Assembly (NCBI GenBank): GCA_947173485.1
Contig: CAMWFH010000001.1
Location: forward strand, 620,001-684,000
Length of the DNA: 64,000 bases
Reading direction: 5' to 3'
Origin: an uncultured Clostridia bacterium
Lineage (GTDB): Bacteria > Bacillota > Clostridia > Oscillospirales > Oscillospiraceae
The notes under the pieces are model-generated. The model saw only the letters and a program-made list of their open reading frames with translations. It did not search any database and was not told the origin of the DNA. Of the stretch, positions 51,229 to 59,499 are shown one piece after another (within the stretch, counting starts at the first letter, position 1; each line of letters begins with the position of its first letter). Both the position numbers and the translations under genes were made by a program.

Positions 51229-52347
51229 ATGTCCTTCCTTACGCTGTGGGACCGATATCTCTCCAAGACCATGCCCAGCCTGTCAGACGGGGCGCTCCTC
51301 CTGCTCTACCTCCAGATCTTCGCCGGGGCCCTGCCGCCGCTGGCTACCCTGTTCCGCGCCGTCCGGCGGGAGAACAAGTGGGAGACGGCGATGCTGTGCA
51401 TGGTGCCGGGGATCTTCATCTTCACTGCCGCCATCATAGAGCCCATGTTCTTCGGCTCCTTCCTGGGGGACGGCTTCCCCTGGGTGGAGGACCTGCGCCG
51501 CTTTTTGCATACGCCGGCCTTCTTCAAGGACGCCCTGCTCCTGGCAGGGGCCTTCACGGTCCTGGCGGTCCTCTTCCTCCTGCTGAGCCGGCAGAGCCGG
51601 TTCCTGGCCCTCCATGTCCTCCTCAGCGTGGGGGTGGAGGTGTTCATCGTGGCAGCGGTGGCGGCCACGGCCGCCGACTACTTCCTCCTCCGGGGCAGGC
51701 TGTTCCTCTCCCTGGGGGATAAGGCCCTGAAGTGGTTCGTCTACGGCCTTTACCTCCTGTTCCACAAGGGCGTCCTGTTCCTCACATGCCTCGTCTGGTG
51801 CCTGCTGTTCAGCGAACGGCAGGACCGGGCCGCGGCGCGGGGGGACTACGCCCTCTGGCTGCGCCATTATGTCGCCGGGAGCTACCGGACCATGGGCATC
51901 GCCCTGCTGCTGTTCTCGGCCCTGTTCGCTGCCGTGGTGGTGGGGGGACTGTACCAGGAGGGCAGCTATGGGATGGCCGGGACCTTCTTTATCTGGAACA
52001 TCCTGATGGTCTTAGGGGCCCTCGCCCTTCTCCTCTGCTCCCTCTTCCCGGTCCTGCTGCCGGGTTACCGCCGGATCTGCCGGTGGGGCGACCTGGAGGA
52101 GACTGGCCGGTTGCTCTACCAGGAGATCCGGCAAAAGCCGCCCCTGGCCCAGACCATGGACGGGACGGTGACAGCGCATTTCCTGATCGTAGCCGCCCCC
52201 TTCCGCCGGGTCTACCGGTTAGACCTGCTGGAGCACACCGTCCCCTTGGGCGGCGGGGTGCGGCTGCGCTTTAAGGACGGCAGCAGCTGCAACATCAGCG
52301 CCGCCTCCCGTCCCCTGCTGCAGGCGCTGGGGAGGGTGCTGCGATGA
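51229..52347 (+). CDS. Polytopic membrane protein of unknown function
   Basis: A 372-residue protein I do not recognise. It has about seven hydrophobic segments (roughly residues 22-42, 53-75, 100-120, 125-155, 165-190, 220-243, 250-278) and a soluble C-terminal domain of about 90 residues (KDGSSCNISAASRPLLQALG near the end). AGAGGTGAG precedes the ATG. Its stop overlaps the precorrin-2 dehydrogenase start as ATGA, so it is translationally tied to the tetrapyrrole genes. A link to tetrapyrrole or metal handling is possible but only by association. Confidence 0.7.
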   Translation: MSFLTLWDRYLSKTMPSLSDGALLLLYLQIFAGALPPLATLFRAVRRENKWETAMLCMVPGIFIFTAAIIEPMFFGSFLGDGFPWVEDLRRFLHTPAFFKDALLLAGAFTVLAVLFLLLSRQSRFLALHVLLSVGVEVFIVAAVAATAADYFLLRGRLFLSLGDKALKWFVYGLYLLFHKGVLFLTCLVWCLLFSERQDRAAARGDYALWLRHYVAGSYRTMGIALLLFSALFAAVVVGGLYQEGSYGMAGTFFIWNILMVLGALALLLCSLFPVLLPGYRRICRWGDLEETGRLLYQEIRQKPPLAQTMDGTVTAHFLIVAAPFRRVYRLDLLEHTVPLGGGVRLRFKDGSSCNISAASRPLLQALGRVLR

Positions 52348-52778
52348 GATTTCCTCTGTTTATCGAGCTGGAGGGCCAGCGGGCCGTGGTGATCGGCGGC
52401 GGGACCGTGGGGACTCGCCGGGCCGCCGCCCTCCGGGACTTCGGCGCGGCGGTGACCCTGATCTCCCCCACCATCCAGAGGCCCCTGGCAGGCATCGCCC
52501 ACCTGCCCCGGCCCTACCGCCCCGGTGACCTGACCGGCGCTTGGCTGGCCGTGGCCGCCGCCGACGATCGGGCGGTGAACCATGCTGTCTATGAGGAGGC
52601 GACTGCCTTGGGCATCCTTGTCAACGTCTGCGACTGTCCCGCCGAGTGCGGCTTTTTCTTCCCCGCCCTCTGCCAGGGGGGCGGGATCGTTGCCGGCGCG
52701 GTGAGCGTGGACAACGACCACCGCCGGACCGCCGCCGCGGCGAAGATCCTCCGAAACGCTCTGGAGGAACTGCCATGA
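52344..52778 (+). CDS. Precorrin-2 dehydrogenase (short form)
   Basis: A 144-residue NAD-binding protein of the CysG N-terminal/Met8 family that oxidises precorrin-2 to sirohydrochlorin. The Rossmann motif IGGGTVGTRRAAALRDFGA is clear, and NVCDCPAECGFFFPAL with GAVSVDNDHRRTAAA matches the family. It is shorter than full-length Met8-type proteins (about 200 residues); the C-terminal dimerisation/chelatase part is missing, so iron insertion may be done elsewhere. It overlaps both neighbours by four bases. Confidence 0.85.
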   Translation: MRFPLFIELEGQRAVVIGGGTVGTRRAAALRDFGAAVTLISPTIQRPLAGIAHLPRPYRPGDLTGAWLAVAAADDRAVNHAVYEEATALGILVNVCDCPAECGFFFPALCQGGGIVAGAVSVDNDHRRTAAAAKILRNALEELP

Positions 52779-53644
52779 AGCTGCGTATCGGCTGCCGGGA
52801 CAGCGCCCTCTCCATCGCCCAGGCGGTCTTGGTCGTAGACGGTATCCACCGGTATGACCCCACGATAGAGACGGAACTGGTCACGATGAAAACAATGGGG
52901 GACAAGATCTTGGACAAGCCCTTAGACCAGATCGGGGGCCGGGGCCTCTTCGTCCGGGAGCTGGACGCCGCCCTCCGGGCCGGGCAGGTGGACTTGACGG
53001 TCCATAGCTGCAAGGACCTGCCCCTGGACCTGCCGGAGGACCTGCCCATCGCCGCCTATACCCGCCGGGAGGACCCGCGGGACGTCCTGGTGCTGCCCCT
53101 GGGGGCGGCGGCGCTGGACCGGGCCCGGCCGATCGGCAGCTCCAGCCCCCGGCGGCGGCTGGCGCTGGGGCGGCTGTACCCGGATATGGCGGTGGAGCCG
53201 GTCCGGGGCAACGTCCAGACCCGCCTCCGCAAGCTGGACGGGGGCCGGTTCTCCGCCCTGGTCCTGGCTGCGGCGGGCCTTAGGCGGCTGGGGCTGGCAG
53301 AGCGGATCGGCTATACCTTCTCCCCGGAGGAGATGCTGCCCGCCGCCGGACAGGGCATCCTGGCGGTCCAGGTCCGGGCGGGGACGGATACCTCCTTCCT
53401 GGCCCTGGCAGCCGACCCGGACGCCGCCGCCTGCGCCAGGGCCGAGCGGGCCTTTATGCGTGAGATGGGCGGCGGCTGCGCCTCGCCGGCGGCGGCCTAT
53501 GGGACCGTGGGCGGCGGGGAGCTGTCCCTGACCGGCATAGACGCCGCCGGACGGCGGGATACGATCGCCGGTCCCTTAGACCAGGCGGAAGAACTGGGAC
53601 GAGCCCTGGCCAAGCGGCTGGGCAGAGGGGAGGCAGATCCATGA
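52775..53644 (+). CDS. hemC: Hydroxymethylbilane synthase (porphobilinogen deaminase)
   Basis: Joins four porphobilinogens into hydroxymethylbilane. The 289-residue protein begins LRIGCRDSALSIAQA, has GRGLFVRELDAAL and DLTVHSCKDLPL, and holds the dipyrromethane cofactor on Cys235 (GGGCASPAAAY). It overlaps the gene before and cobA-hemD after by four bases each. Confidence 0.95.
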   Translation: MKLRIGCRDSALSIAQAVLVVDGIHRYDPTIETELVTMKTMGDKILDKPLDQIGGRGLFVRELDAALRAGQVDLTVHSCKDLPLDLPEDLPIAAYTRREDPRDVLVLPLGAAALDRARPIGSSSPRRRLALGRLYPDMAVEPVRGNVQTRLRKLDGGRFSALVLAAAGLRRLGLAERIGYTFSPEEMLPAAGQGILAVQVRAGTDTSFLALAADPDAAACARAERAFMREMGGGCASPAAAYGTVGGGELSLTGIDAAGRRDTIAGPLDQAEELGRALAKRLGRGEADP

Positions 53645-55137
53645 GCGTGATACTGGTAGGAGCCGGCCCCGGCGATCCGGGCCTGCTGACGGTCAAGGGC
53701 CGGCAGGCCCTGCTGGAGGCGGAGGTGGTGGTCCACGACCGCCTGGTCTCCCCCGCCATCCTGGCCCTTATCCCGCCGGGAGCGGAGGTCATCGACGCGG
53801 GAAAGGCCGCCGCCCGCCACAAGATCCCCCAGGAGCAGATCGACCAGATCCTATTGGACAAGGCCCGGACCGGCAAGCGGGTGGTCCGGCTCAAAGGGGG
53901 CGACCCCTATGTCTTTGGCCGGGGCGGCGAGGAGGCGGCACTGCTGGCCCGCCACGGCGTGGACTTCCAGGTGGTGCCTGGGGTCACCTCCGCCATCGCG
54001 GCGGCGGCCTACGCCGGGATCCCGGTGACCCACCGGGACTGCTGCGGCTCCTTCCATGTGATCGCCGGCCACCGCCGGGCGGGCGGGCCCCCCGCCATCG
54101 ACTATGAGGCCCTGGTCCGGGCGGGGGGGACGCTGGTCTTTCTGATGGGCGTCGCCGCTATGCCGGCCATCGTCTCCGGCCTCCTGGCCGCCGGAATGGA
54201 CGCCGCCACCCCCGCCGCCGTGGTGGAGCGGGGGACCACCCCCCGGCAGCGGCGGTGCCTGGCTCCCTTGGGGGAGCTGATGGAGCGGGCCGCCGCCATG
54301 GCGATCGCCAGTCCGGCGGTCATCCTGGTGGGGGAGGTCTGCTCCCTGGGGACCGAGCTGGACTGGTTCGACCGTCTTCCTCTCCGGGGGCGGCAGATCC
54401 TGGTCGCCCGGCCCCGGGGCCGGGCCCTGGGGGCGGAGCTGGAGGCCCTGGGGGCGGACGTGTGGAGCTATCCCTGCGTGGAGCTTCTGCCCATCGACCC
54501 CTGCCCCGCCATGGAGCGGGCCCTGGCCCATCTGACGGACTACGCTTGGCTGGCCTTCACCTCCGCCGCCGGTGTGGAGCGGTGCTGGGCCTGCCTGGAG
54601 GGGCTGGGCCTGGACGCCCGGGCCCTCTCCCCGGTGAAGCTGGCCGCCATCGGCCCCGGCACGGCCAGGGCCCTGGCCACCCACGGCCTGACCGCGGACT
54701 GCCTGCCGCCGGTCTACGATGCCCGCCATCTGGGCCAGCACCTGCCGGCGGAGGGGCGTGTCCTGCTCCTGCGGGCGGCGGAGGGCTCCCCGGCCCTGCC
54801 GGCGGCCCTGGAGGAGCGGGGCATCCCCTATGACGACATCGCCGTCTATCAGACGAACTGCGCCCTCCCCCCAGATCCGGCCCTCCGGGCCGCCCTGGCG
54901 GCGGGGGAGCTCCACGGGGCGGCCTTCACCTCCGCCTCCACGGTCCGGGGGTTCGTATCCGCCGCCGGGGCGGACGCGGACTTTACGGGGCTGACCGGCC
55001 TCTGCATCGGTGAGCAGACCGCCGCCGAGGCGGCGAAGCACGGCATCCCCGTCCGCGTAGCCCGTGAGGCCACGATCCCCTCCCTGGTGGAGCTGGCGGT
55101 CCAGACCTTCGGGGACGTGGCGGATAAAACTTGGTAG
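53641..55137 (+). CDS. Uroporphyrinogen-III C-methyltransferase/uroporphyrinogen-III synthase fusion
   Basis: Bifunctional 498-residue protein. The N-terminal CobA-type methyltransferase (about 1-240) has VGAGPGDPGLLTVKG, RLKGGDPYVFGRGGEE and VPGVTSAIAAAAYAGIPVTH, and makes precorrin-2 from uroporphyrinogen III with SAM. The C-terminal HemD synthase (about 255-498) starts at LRGRQILVARPRG and cyclises hydroxymethylbilane to uroporphyrinogen III. The cobA-hemD fusion is common in Clostridia and channels carbon toward siroheme and cobalamin. Confidence 0.94.
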   Translation: MSVILVGAGPGDPGLLTVKGRQALLEAEVVVHDRLVSPAILALIPPGAEVIDAGKAAARHKIPQEQIDQILLDKARTGKRVVRLKGGDPYVFGRGGEEAALLARHGVDFQVVPGVTSAIAAAAYAGIPVTHRDCCGSFHVIAGHRRAGGPPAIDYEALVRAGGTLVFLMGVAAMPAIVSGLLAAGMDAATPAAVVERGTTPRQRRCLAPLGELMERAAAMAIASPAVILVGEVCSLGTELDWFDRLPLRGRQILVARPRGRALGAELEALGADVWSYPCVELLPIDPCPAMERALAHLTDYAWLAFTSAAGVERCWACLEGLGLDARALSPVKLAAIGPGTARALATHGLTADCLPPVYDARHLGQHLPAEGRVLLLRAAEGSPALPAALEERGIPYDDIAVYQTNCALPPDPALRAALAAGELHGAAFTSASTVRGFVSAAGADADFTGLTGLCIGEQTAAEAAKHGIPVRVAREATIPSLVELAVQTFGDVADKTW

Positions 55138-55176
55138 ACCGGGAAATATATGCCATATGAAAAGGAAGTGCATTCG

Positions 55177-56160
55177 ATGGAACTGCTCCAACGCCCCCGC
55201 CGCCTGCGGCAGAACGAATCCGTCCGGCGGCTGACTCGGGAGACCCGCCTGAGTCCAGACTCCTTGATCTATCCCATCTTCATAGACGAGACCGTCTCCG
55301 GCACCTACCCCATCGAGAGCCTGCCGGGCCAGCTCTGCTACGGGCTGGACAGCCTGGACCAGGCCGTGGAGGACTGCCTGGCCCATGGGATCGGCCGGTG
55401 CCTGCTCTTTGGACGGCCCAGGGAGAAGGACCCCTTCGGCTCCTCCGCCTGGGCGGAGGACGGCGTTATCCAGCGCGCCGTCCGGGCCATCAAGGCCCGC
55501 TATCCCGACTTTTATGTCATCACCGATGTGTGCCTCTGCGAGTACACCAGCCACGGGCACTGCGGCCTTCTCCAGGGCCAAGAGGTGGACAACGACCAGA
55601 CCCTGCCCGTCCTGGCCCGCGCCGCCCGGAGCCACGCCGCCGCCGGGGCAGACATGGTGGCCCCCAGCGACATGATGGACGGCCGGGTGGGGGCCATCCG
55701 GGCCGCTCTGGACGAGAGGGGCTATCAGAACGTCCCCATCATGGCCTACTCCGCCAAGTACGCCTCCTCCTTCTATGGTCCCTTCCGGGCCGCCGCCGGC
55801 TGCGCCCCCTCCTTTGGGGACCGCCGGGGCTACCAGATGGACCCCCACAACTGCCGGGAGGCCCTGCGGGAGTGCGCTCTGGACATCGCCGAGGGGGCGG
55901 ATATCCTGATGGTCAAGCCGGCCCTGAGCTACCTGGATGTGATCCGGGCCTGCCGGGACGCCTTCGACCTGCCTCTCTGCGCCTACTCCGTCTCCGGCGA
56001 GTACGCCATGATCCGGGCCGCCGGAGCGGCGGGGGCCGTGGACGAGCACCGCATCATGTGCGAGACGGCCCTGTCCATCTTCCGGGCCGGGGCGGATATG
56101 CTCATCACCTACTTCGCCAAGGAGCTGGCGGAGGCCATCCGCCAGGGGGAGATCGGCTGA
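55177..56160 (+). CDS. hemB: Porphobilinogen synthase (delta-aminolevulinate dehydratase)
   Basis: Condenses two 5-aminolevulinates to porphobilinogen. In the 327-residue protein the Schiff-base lysines are Lys194 (YSAKYASS) and Lys247 (MVKPAL); the zinc cysteines Cys119, Cys121 and Cys129 are present (DVCLCEYTSHGHCG), marking a zinc-dependent enzyme. I chose the ATG at 55177 behind AAAGGAAG; an in-frame ATG at 55150 extends nine codons without a site. It ends the tetrapyrrole cluster. Confidence 0.95.
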   Translation: MELLQRPRRLRQNESVRRLTRETRLSPDSLIYPIFIDETVSGTYPIESLPGQLCYGLDSLDQAVEDCLAHGIGRCLLFGRPREKDPFGSSAWAEDGVIQRAVRAIKARYPDFYVITDVCLCEYTSHGHCGLLQGQEVDNDQTLPVLARAARSHAAAGADMVAPSDMMDGRVGAIRAALDERGYQNVPIMAYSAKYASSFYGPFRAAAGCAPSFGDRRGYQMDPHNCREALRECALDIAEGADILMVKPALSYLDVIRACRDAFDLPLCAYSVSGEYAMIRAAGAAGAVDEHRIMCETALSIFRAGADMLITYFAKELAEAIRQGEIG

Positions 56161-56203
56161 GGGGCCGCGCTCCCGACAGACTGATACAAGAGGAGGATCT
56201 TCC

Positions 56204-57241
56204 ATGAAAACTCGCCTGCCGGCCTGGATGCTGTCCCTGGCCCTGCTCATGACCCTGCTGTCCCCCGCCGCCCAGGCGGCGGACTACACCGACGTGCCCC
56301 AGAGCCACTGGGCGGCGGCGGACATCCAGGCCGCCAAGGAGGCCCGGATCCTGACCGGCATCACCTCCAGGCGCTTCGGCCTAGGGGAGCCTATGACCAG
56401 GGCGGCCTTCGTGGTGGCGGCGGCCCGGCTGTTCGGCTGGGAGCTGCCGGCCTCCGCCGGCGGCGTCTTTTCCGATGTGCCCGCCGGCGCCTGGTATGCG
56501 CCGGCGGTGGCGGCGGCGGTGGAGGCGGAGGCCCTGCCCACCTATACCGCCGCCTTCCGGCCCAACGATCCCATCACCCGGGAGGAGATGGTGGTCCTGC
56601 TGGTCCGGGCCCTGGGCTACAGCGCCTTAGCCGCCGCCCAGGCGGACCGGTGCCCCTTCCCCGATGTGACCTCCAGCCAGGGCTATATCACCCTGGCCAT
56701 GGACCTGGGCCTGGTCTCCGGCTATAAGGACGGCACCTTCCGCCCCCGCACCGCCGCCGTCCGGGAGCAGGCCGCGGCGGTGCTGATGCGCCTCCACCGC
56801 CGGCTGGCCGCCCAGCCGGAGCGGCTGGACAGCGCCGCCGGCTACACCCTGCTGGTCATCCCCACCCCGGCCCCGGCCGATGCCGCCTCGGTCCCCACCA
56901 CGCCCCTGGAGCCCCTGGAGGGCCTGCACACCGTCCTGCGGGAGCGGCGGGAGGCGGGGGCCGATATGAGCCGGGCCGCGCTGTCCCTGTCCCCTGGGGG
57001 ATGGGAGACGGTGGTGGAGAAGGACGCCATCGTCTCCAGCCGGAGCGTGTCCGCCCAGGAGGTGGAGGAGGCCCTGGCGCGGCCGGAGGCCTCCGTCCAC
57101 TACGCCGAGCGCTACGCCTGCGGCTACCTCACCTACACGGAGCGGGACCGGACGGTGACGGTCTGGTACCAGAGCGAGGAGAGCCTGGCGGCCAAGCTGC
57201 GCCTGGCGGGGCTCTTTGGCGTCACGCTGTATACCTGCTGA
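56204..57241 (+). CDS. Exported SLH-domain protein
   Basis: A 345-residue secreted protein with signal peptide (LPAWMLSLALLMTLLSPAAQA) and three S-layer homology repeats: ADYTDVPQSHWAAADI, GGVFSDVPAGAWYAPAV and DRCPFPDVTSSQGYITLAM (residues 25-205). The C-terminal 140 residues have no family I recognise. It is probably anchored to the wall through the SLH repeats. AAGAGGAGG precedes the ATG. Unlike the SLH protein at 17.8 kb its codon use matches the neighbours. Confidence 0.85.
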   Translation: MKTRLPAWMLSLALLMTLLSPAAQAADYTDVPQSHWAAADIQAAKEARILTGITSRRFGLGEPMTRAAFVVAAARLFGWELPASAGGVFSDVPAGAWYAPAVAAAVEAEALPTYTAAFRPNDPITREEMVVLLVRALGYSALAAAQADRCPFPDVTSSQGYITLAMDLGLVSGYKDGTFRPRTAAVREQAAAVLMRLHRRLAAQPERLDSAAGYTLLVIPTPAPADAASVPTTPLEPLEGLHTVLRERREAGADMSRAALSLSPGGWETVVEKDAIVSSRSVSAQEVEEALARPEASVHYAERYACGYLTYTERDRTVTVWYQSEESLAAKLRLAGLFGVTLYTC

Positions 57242-57251
57242 GCCGTTTCGC

Positions 57252-57290
57252 GGGCAGGGCGGTCCTTTTCATGGGACAGCCCTGCCTGTT
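57252..57290 (+). terminator. Terminator-like hairpin after the SLH gene
   Basis: GGCAGGGC pairs with GCCCTGCC, with an inner GTCC/GGAC arm, followed by TGTTTC, 11 bases behind the stop. Confidence 0.55.
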
Positions 57291-57300
57291 TCGCGCCTAA

Positions 57301-57327
57301 AAGGGCAAAATCGCCCTTGTTCTTTTT
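57301..57327 (+). terminator. Second hairpin with T-run
   Basis: AAGGGC-AAAATC-GCCCTT followed by GTTCTTTTT fits a rho-independent terminator. It overlaps the candidate -35 box of the recJ promoter. Confidence 0.65.
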
Positions 57328-57345
57328 CTCGACTTTTGCTATACT
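57317..57345 (+). promoter_or_regulatory. Promoter of recJ
   Basis: TTGTTC (57317-57322), 17 bases, TATACT (57340-57345), about 45 bases before the ATG at 57393. Confidence 0.6.
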
Positions 57346-57392
57346 GTAGGATAGATAGATATCCCAACAAAGGAGAAAGGGGGGAACAGCCT

Positions 57393-59489
57393 ATGAGGTA
57401 TACCCGTTGGCAGGGTGGCGATCTCGACCCGTCCGCCCTCCGGCCGCTGCTGGACGCCGGCTATCCCCGCCTGCTGTCTGCGGTCTTGGCCTCCCGGGGC
57501 ATCGGCACAGCGGAGGCCGCGGAGGCCGCCCTGGAGCGGCGGCAGCGGCTCAGCTACGACCCGCTGCTGATGCGGGACATGGCCGCCGCCGTGGAGCGCA
57601 TCCGCGCCGCCGTCAGCCGGGGGGAGAAGATCGCCGTCTTTGGCGACTACGACGTGGACGGCATCACCGCCACCTGCCTGCTGGTGGACTACCTCCGCCG
57701 GCAGGGGGCGGACTGCGTCAAATATATCCCCCGCCGGGAGGAGGACGGCTACGGCTTAGGCCGGGAGGCCATCCGCACCCTCTGCCAGGGCCAGGGGGTG
57801 GAGCTGCTGGTCACGGTGGACTGCGGCATCACTGCCGTGGAGGAATCCCGCTATATCAAGGAGCTGGGGGCGGAGCTGGTGGTCACCGACCACCATGAGT
57901 GCAAGGACTGCCTGCCGGAGGCCGTGGCCGTGGTGAACCCCCGCCGGAGCGACTGCCCGTACCCCTTCAAGCACTTGGCCGGAGTGGGGGTGGCGCTGAA
58001 GCTGGTGCTGGCCCTGGGGGGCCCGGAGCGGGAGGAGGAGCTGCTGGAGCGCTACTGTGTCCTGGCGGCGATCGGCACCGTGGCCGATGTGATGCGGATG
58101 GAGGGGGAGAACCGGACCATCGTCCACCGGGGCCTACAGGCCATCTGGAACACCGGCCTCACCGGCCTCCAGGCCCTCCTGCGGGAGACGGGGCTGCTGG
58201 AGCGGGAGATCACCTCCACCCAGATCGGCTTCGTCCTGGCCCCCCGGATCAACGCCGCCGGCCGGATGGGCCGGGCGGAGCTGGCCGCCGACCTCCTCCT
58301 CACCACCGACGAGGTCTCAGCCGCCCAGATGGCCCAGGAGCTGTGCGCCCTGAACCGGGAGCGGCAGGAGGTGGAGCGGGACATCTACGCCCAGGCCGTG
58401 GAGCAGCTGGAGACGCTGCCCATGGAGGAGCGCTCCGCCCTGGTCCTCTCCAGCGACACCTGGCACCAGGGGGTGGTGGGCATCGTGGCCTCCCGCCTGG
58501 CGGAGAAGTACGCCTGCCCCAGCTTTATGATCCACCTCAGCGGTGCCCAGGGCAAGGGCTCCTGCCGCAGCTACGGCGGGTTCAACCTCTTTGCCGCCCT
58601 GGAGCACTGCCAGGACCTGCTGGAGGGCTTCGGCGGCCATGAGCTGGCCGCCGGCTTCACCATCCGAAGAGAGAACATCCCCGCCTTCCGCCGGGCGGTG
58701 AACGAGTACGTCCGCCAGCACTGCGGCGGGGCGGTCCCGGTGTCCTGCCTGGACATCGACGTGACCATCACCGAGCCGGAGCAGGTGGATATGGCGGAGG
58801 TGGAGGCCCTCAGCCGGCTGGAGCCCTATGGGTCCGGCAACCTGCGGCCGGTGTTCGCCCTCCTGGGAGCCAAGCTGGAGCTGGTGCAGCCCGTGGGGCA
58901 GAACCGGCATCTGAAGCTGCGCCTCAGCCAGGGCACGACTTGCTTCGAGGCGATCTACTTCTCCGTGGACCTGGAGAACTTCCATCTCCGCCCTGGCGAC
59001 CGGGTAGACGCCGCCTTCCACCTCCAGATCAACGAGTTCCACGGCTACCGCCACGTCCAGCTCCAGATCCTGGACCTGCGGGAGAGCCTGCTCATGAGCA
59101 GGCGGGAGCAGAGCCGGCTGGAGCTCTGCCGCCGGCTGGCCAGCGGCGAGGCGCTGACGGCCCAGGAGGCCCGGCGGCTGCTGCCGGAGCGGGAGCAGTT
59201 CGTGGCCCTGTGGCAGCGGCTGCGCCAGGAGGCCGGGGCGGCAGGGACCGTGGCCGGTCCCCGTGTGCCCCTGCTCCGCCGCCTCTCCGCCCGGACCGGC
59301 GGGGAGGAGCCCTTCGTCCGAACGGCGGTCTGCCTGGAGGTGTTCCGGGAGCGGGGGCTCTTGTCCCTGGCGGGGGGCGAGGAGGCGCTGGTCATCACCT
59401 TGGACCTCACCCGCCGGGCGGACCTGGACGAGTGCCCCTATATGCAGCGCCTGCGCGCTCTGGCCCAAGGGCCGTCACCAAATCACTAG
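57393..59489 (+). CDS. recJ: Single-stranded-DNA-specific exonuclease RecJ
   Basis: 5'-3' exonuclease for recombination and mismatch repair. The 698-residue protein shows DHH-family motifs VFGDYDVDGITATCLL, TVDCGI and VTDHHEC, the DHHA1 domain with GFGGHELAAGF, and an OB-fold (LEPYGSGNLRPVFALLGA). About 130 C-terminal residues extend beyond the core. I chose the ATG at 57393 behind AAAGGGGGG; the open frame runs upstream without a site. rel follows ten bases later, a usual arrangement in Firmicutes. Confidence 0.95.
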   Translation: MRYTRWQGGDLDPSALRPLLDAGYPRLLSAVLASRGIGTAEAAEAALERRQRLSYDPLLMRDMAAAVERIRAAVSRGEKIAVFGDYDVDGITATCLLVDYLRRQGADCVKYIPRREEDGYGLGREAIRTLCQGQGVELLVTVDCGITAVEESRYIKELGAELVVTDHHECKDCLPEAVAVVNPRRSDCPYPFKHLAGVGVALKLVLALGGPEREEELLERYCVLAAIGTVADVMRMEGENRTIVHRGLQAIWNTGLTGLQALLRETGLLEREITSTQIGFVLAPRINAAGRMGRAELAADLLLTTDEVSAAQMAQELCALNRERQEVERDIYAQAVEQLETLPMEERSALVLSSDTWHQGVVGIVASRLAEKYACPSFMIHLSGAQGKGSCRSYGGFNLFAALEHCQDLLEGFGGHELAAGFTIRRENIPAFRRAVNEYVRQHCGGAVPVSCLDIDVTITEPEQVDMAEVEALSRLEPYGSGNLRPVFALLGAKLELVQPVGQNRHLKLRLSQGTTCFEAIYFSVDLENFHLRPGDRVDAAFHLQINEFHGYRHVQLQILDLRESLLMSRREQSRLELCRRLASGEALTAQEARRLLPEREQFVALWQRLRQEAGAAGTVAGPRVPLLRRLSARTGGEEPFVRTAVCLEVFRERGLLSLAGGEEALVITLDLTRRADLDECPYMQRLRALAQGPSPNH

Positions 59490-59499
59490 GAGGCTCCCT

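Noticed and set aside
53851..56250. A 799-codon open frame on the minus strand opposite cobA-hemD and hemB
   Set aside because: It runs antisense to well-supported genes, has low-complexity Gly/Pro/Val/Arg composition and no recognisable motif. GC-rich codons on the plus strand suppress stops on the other strand.
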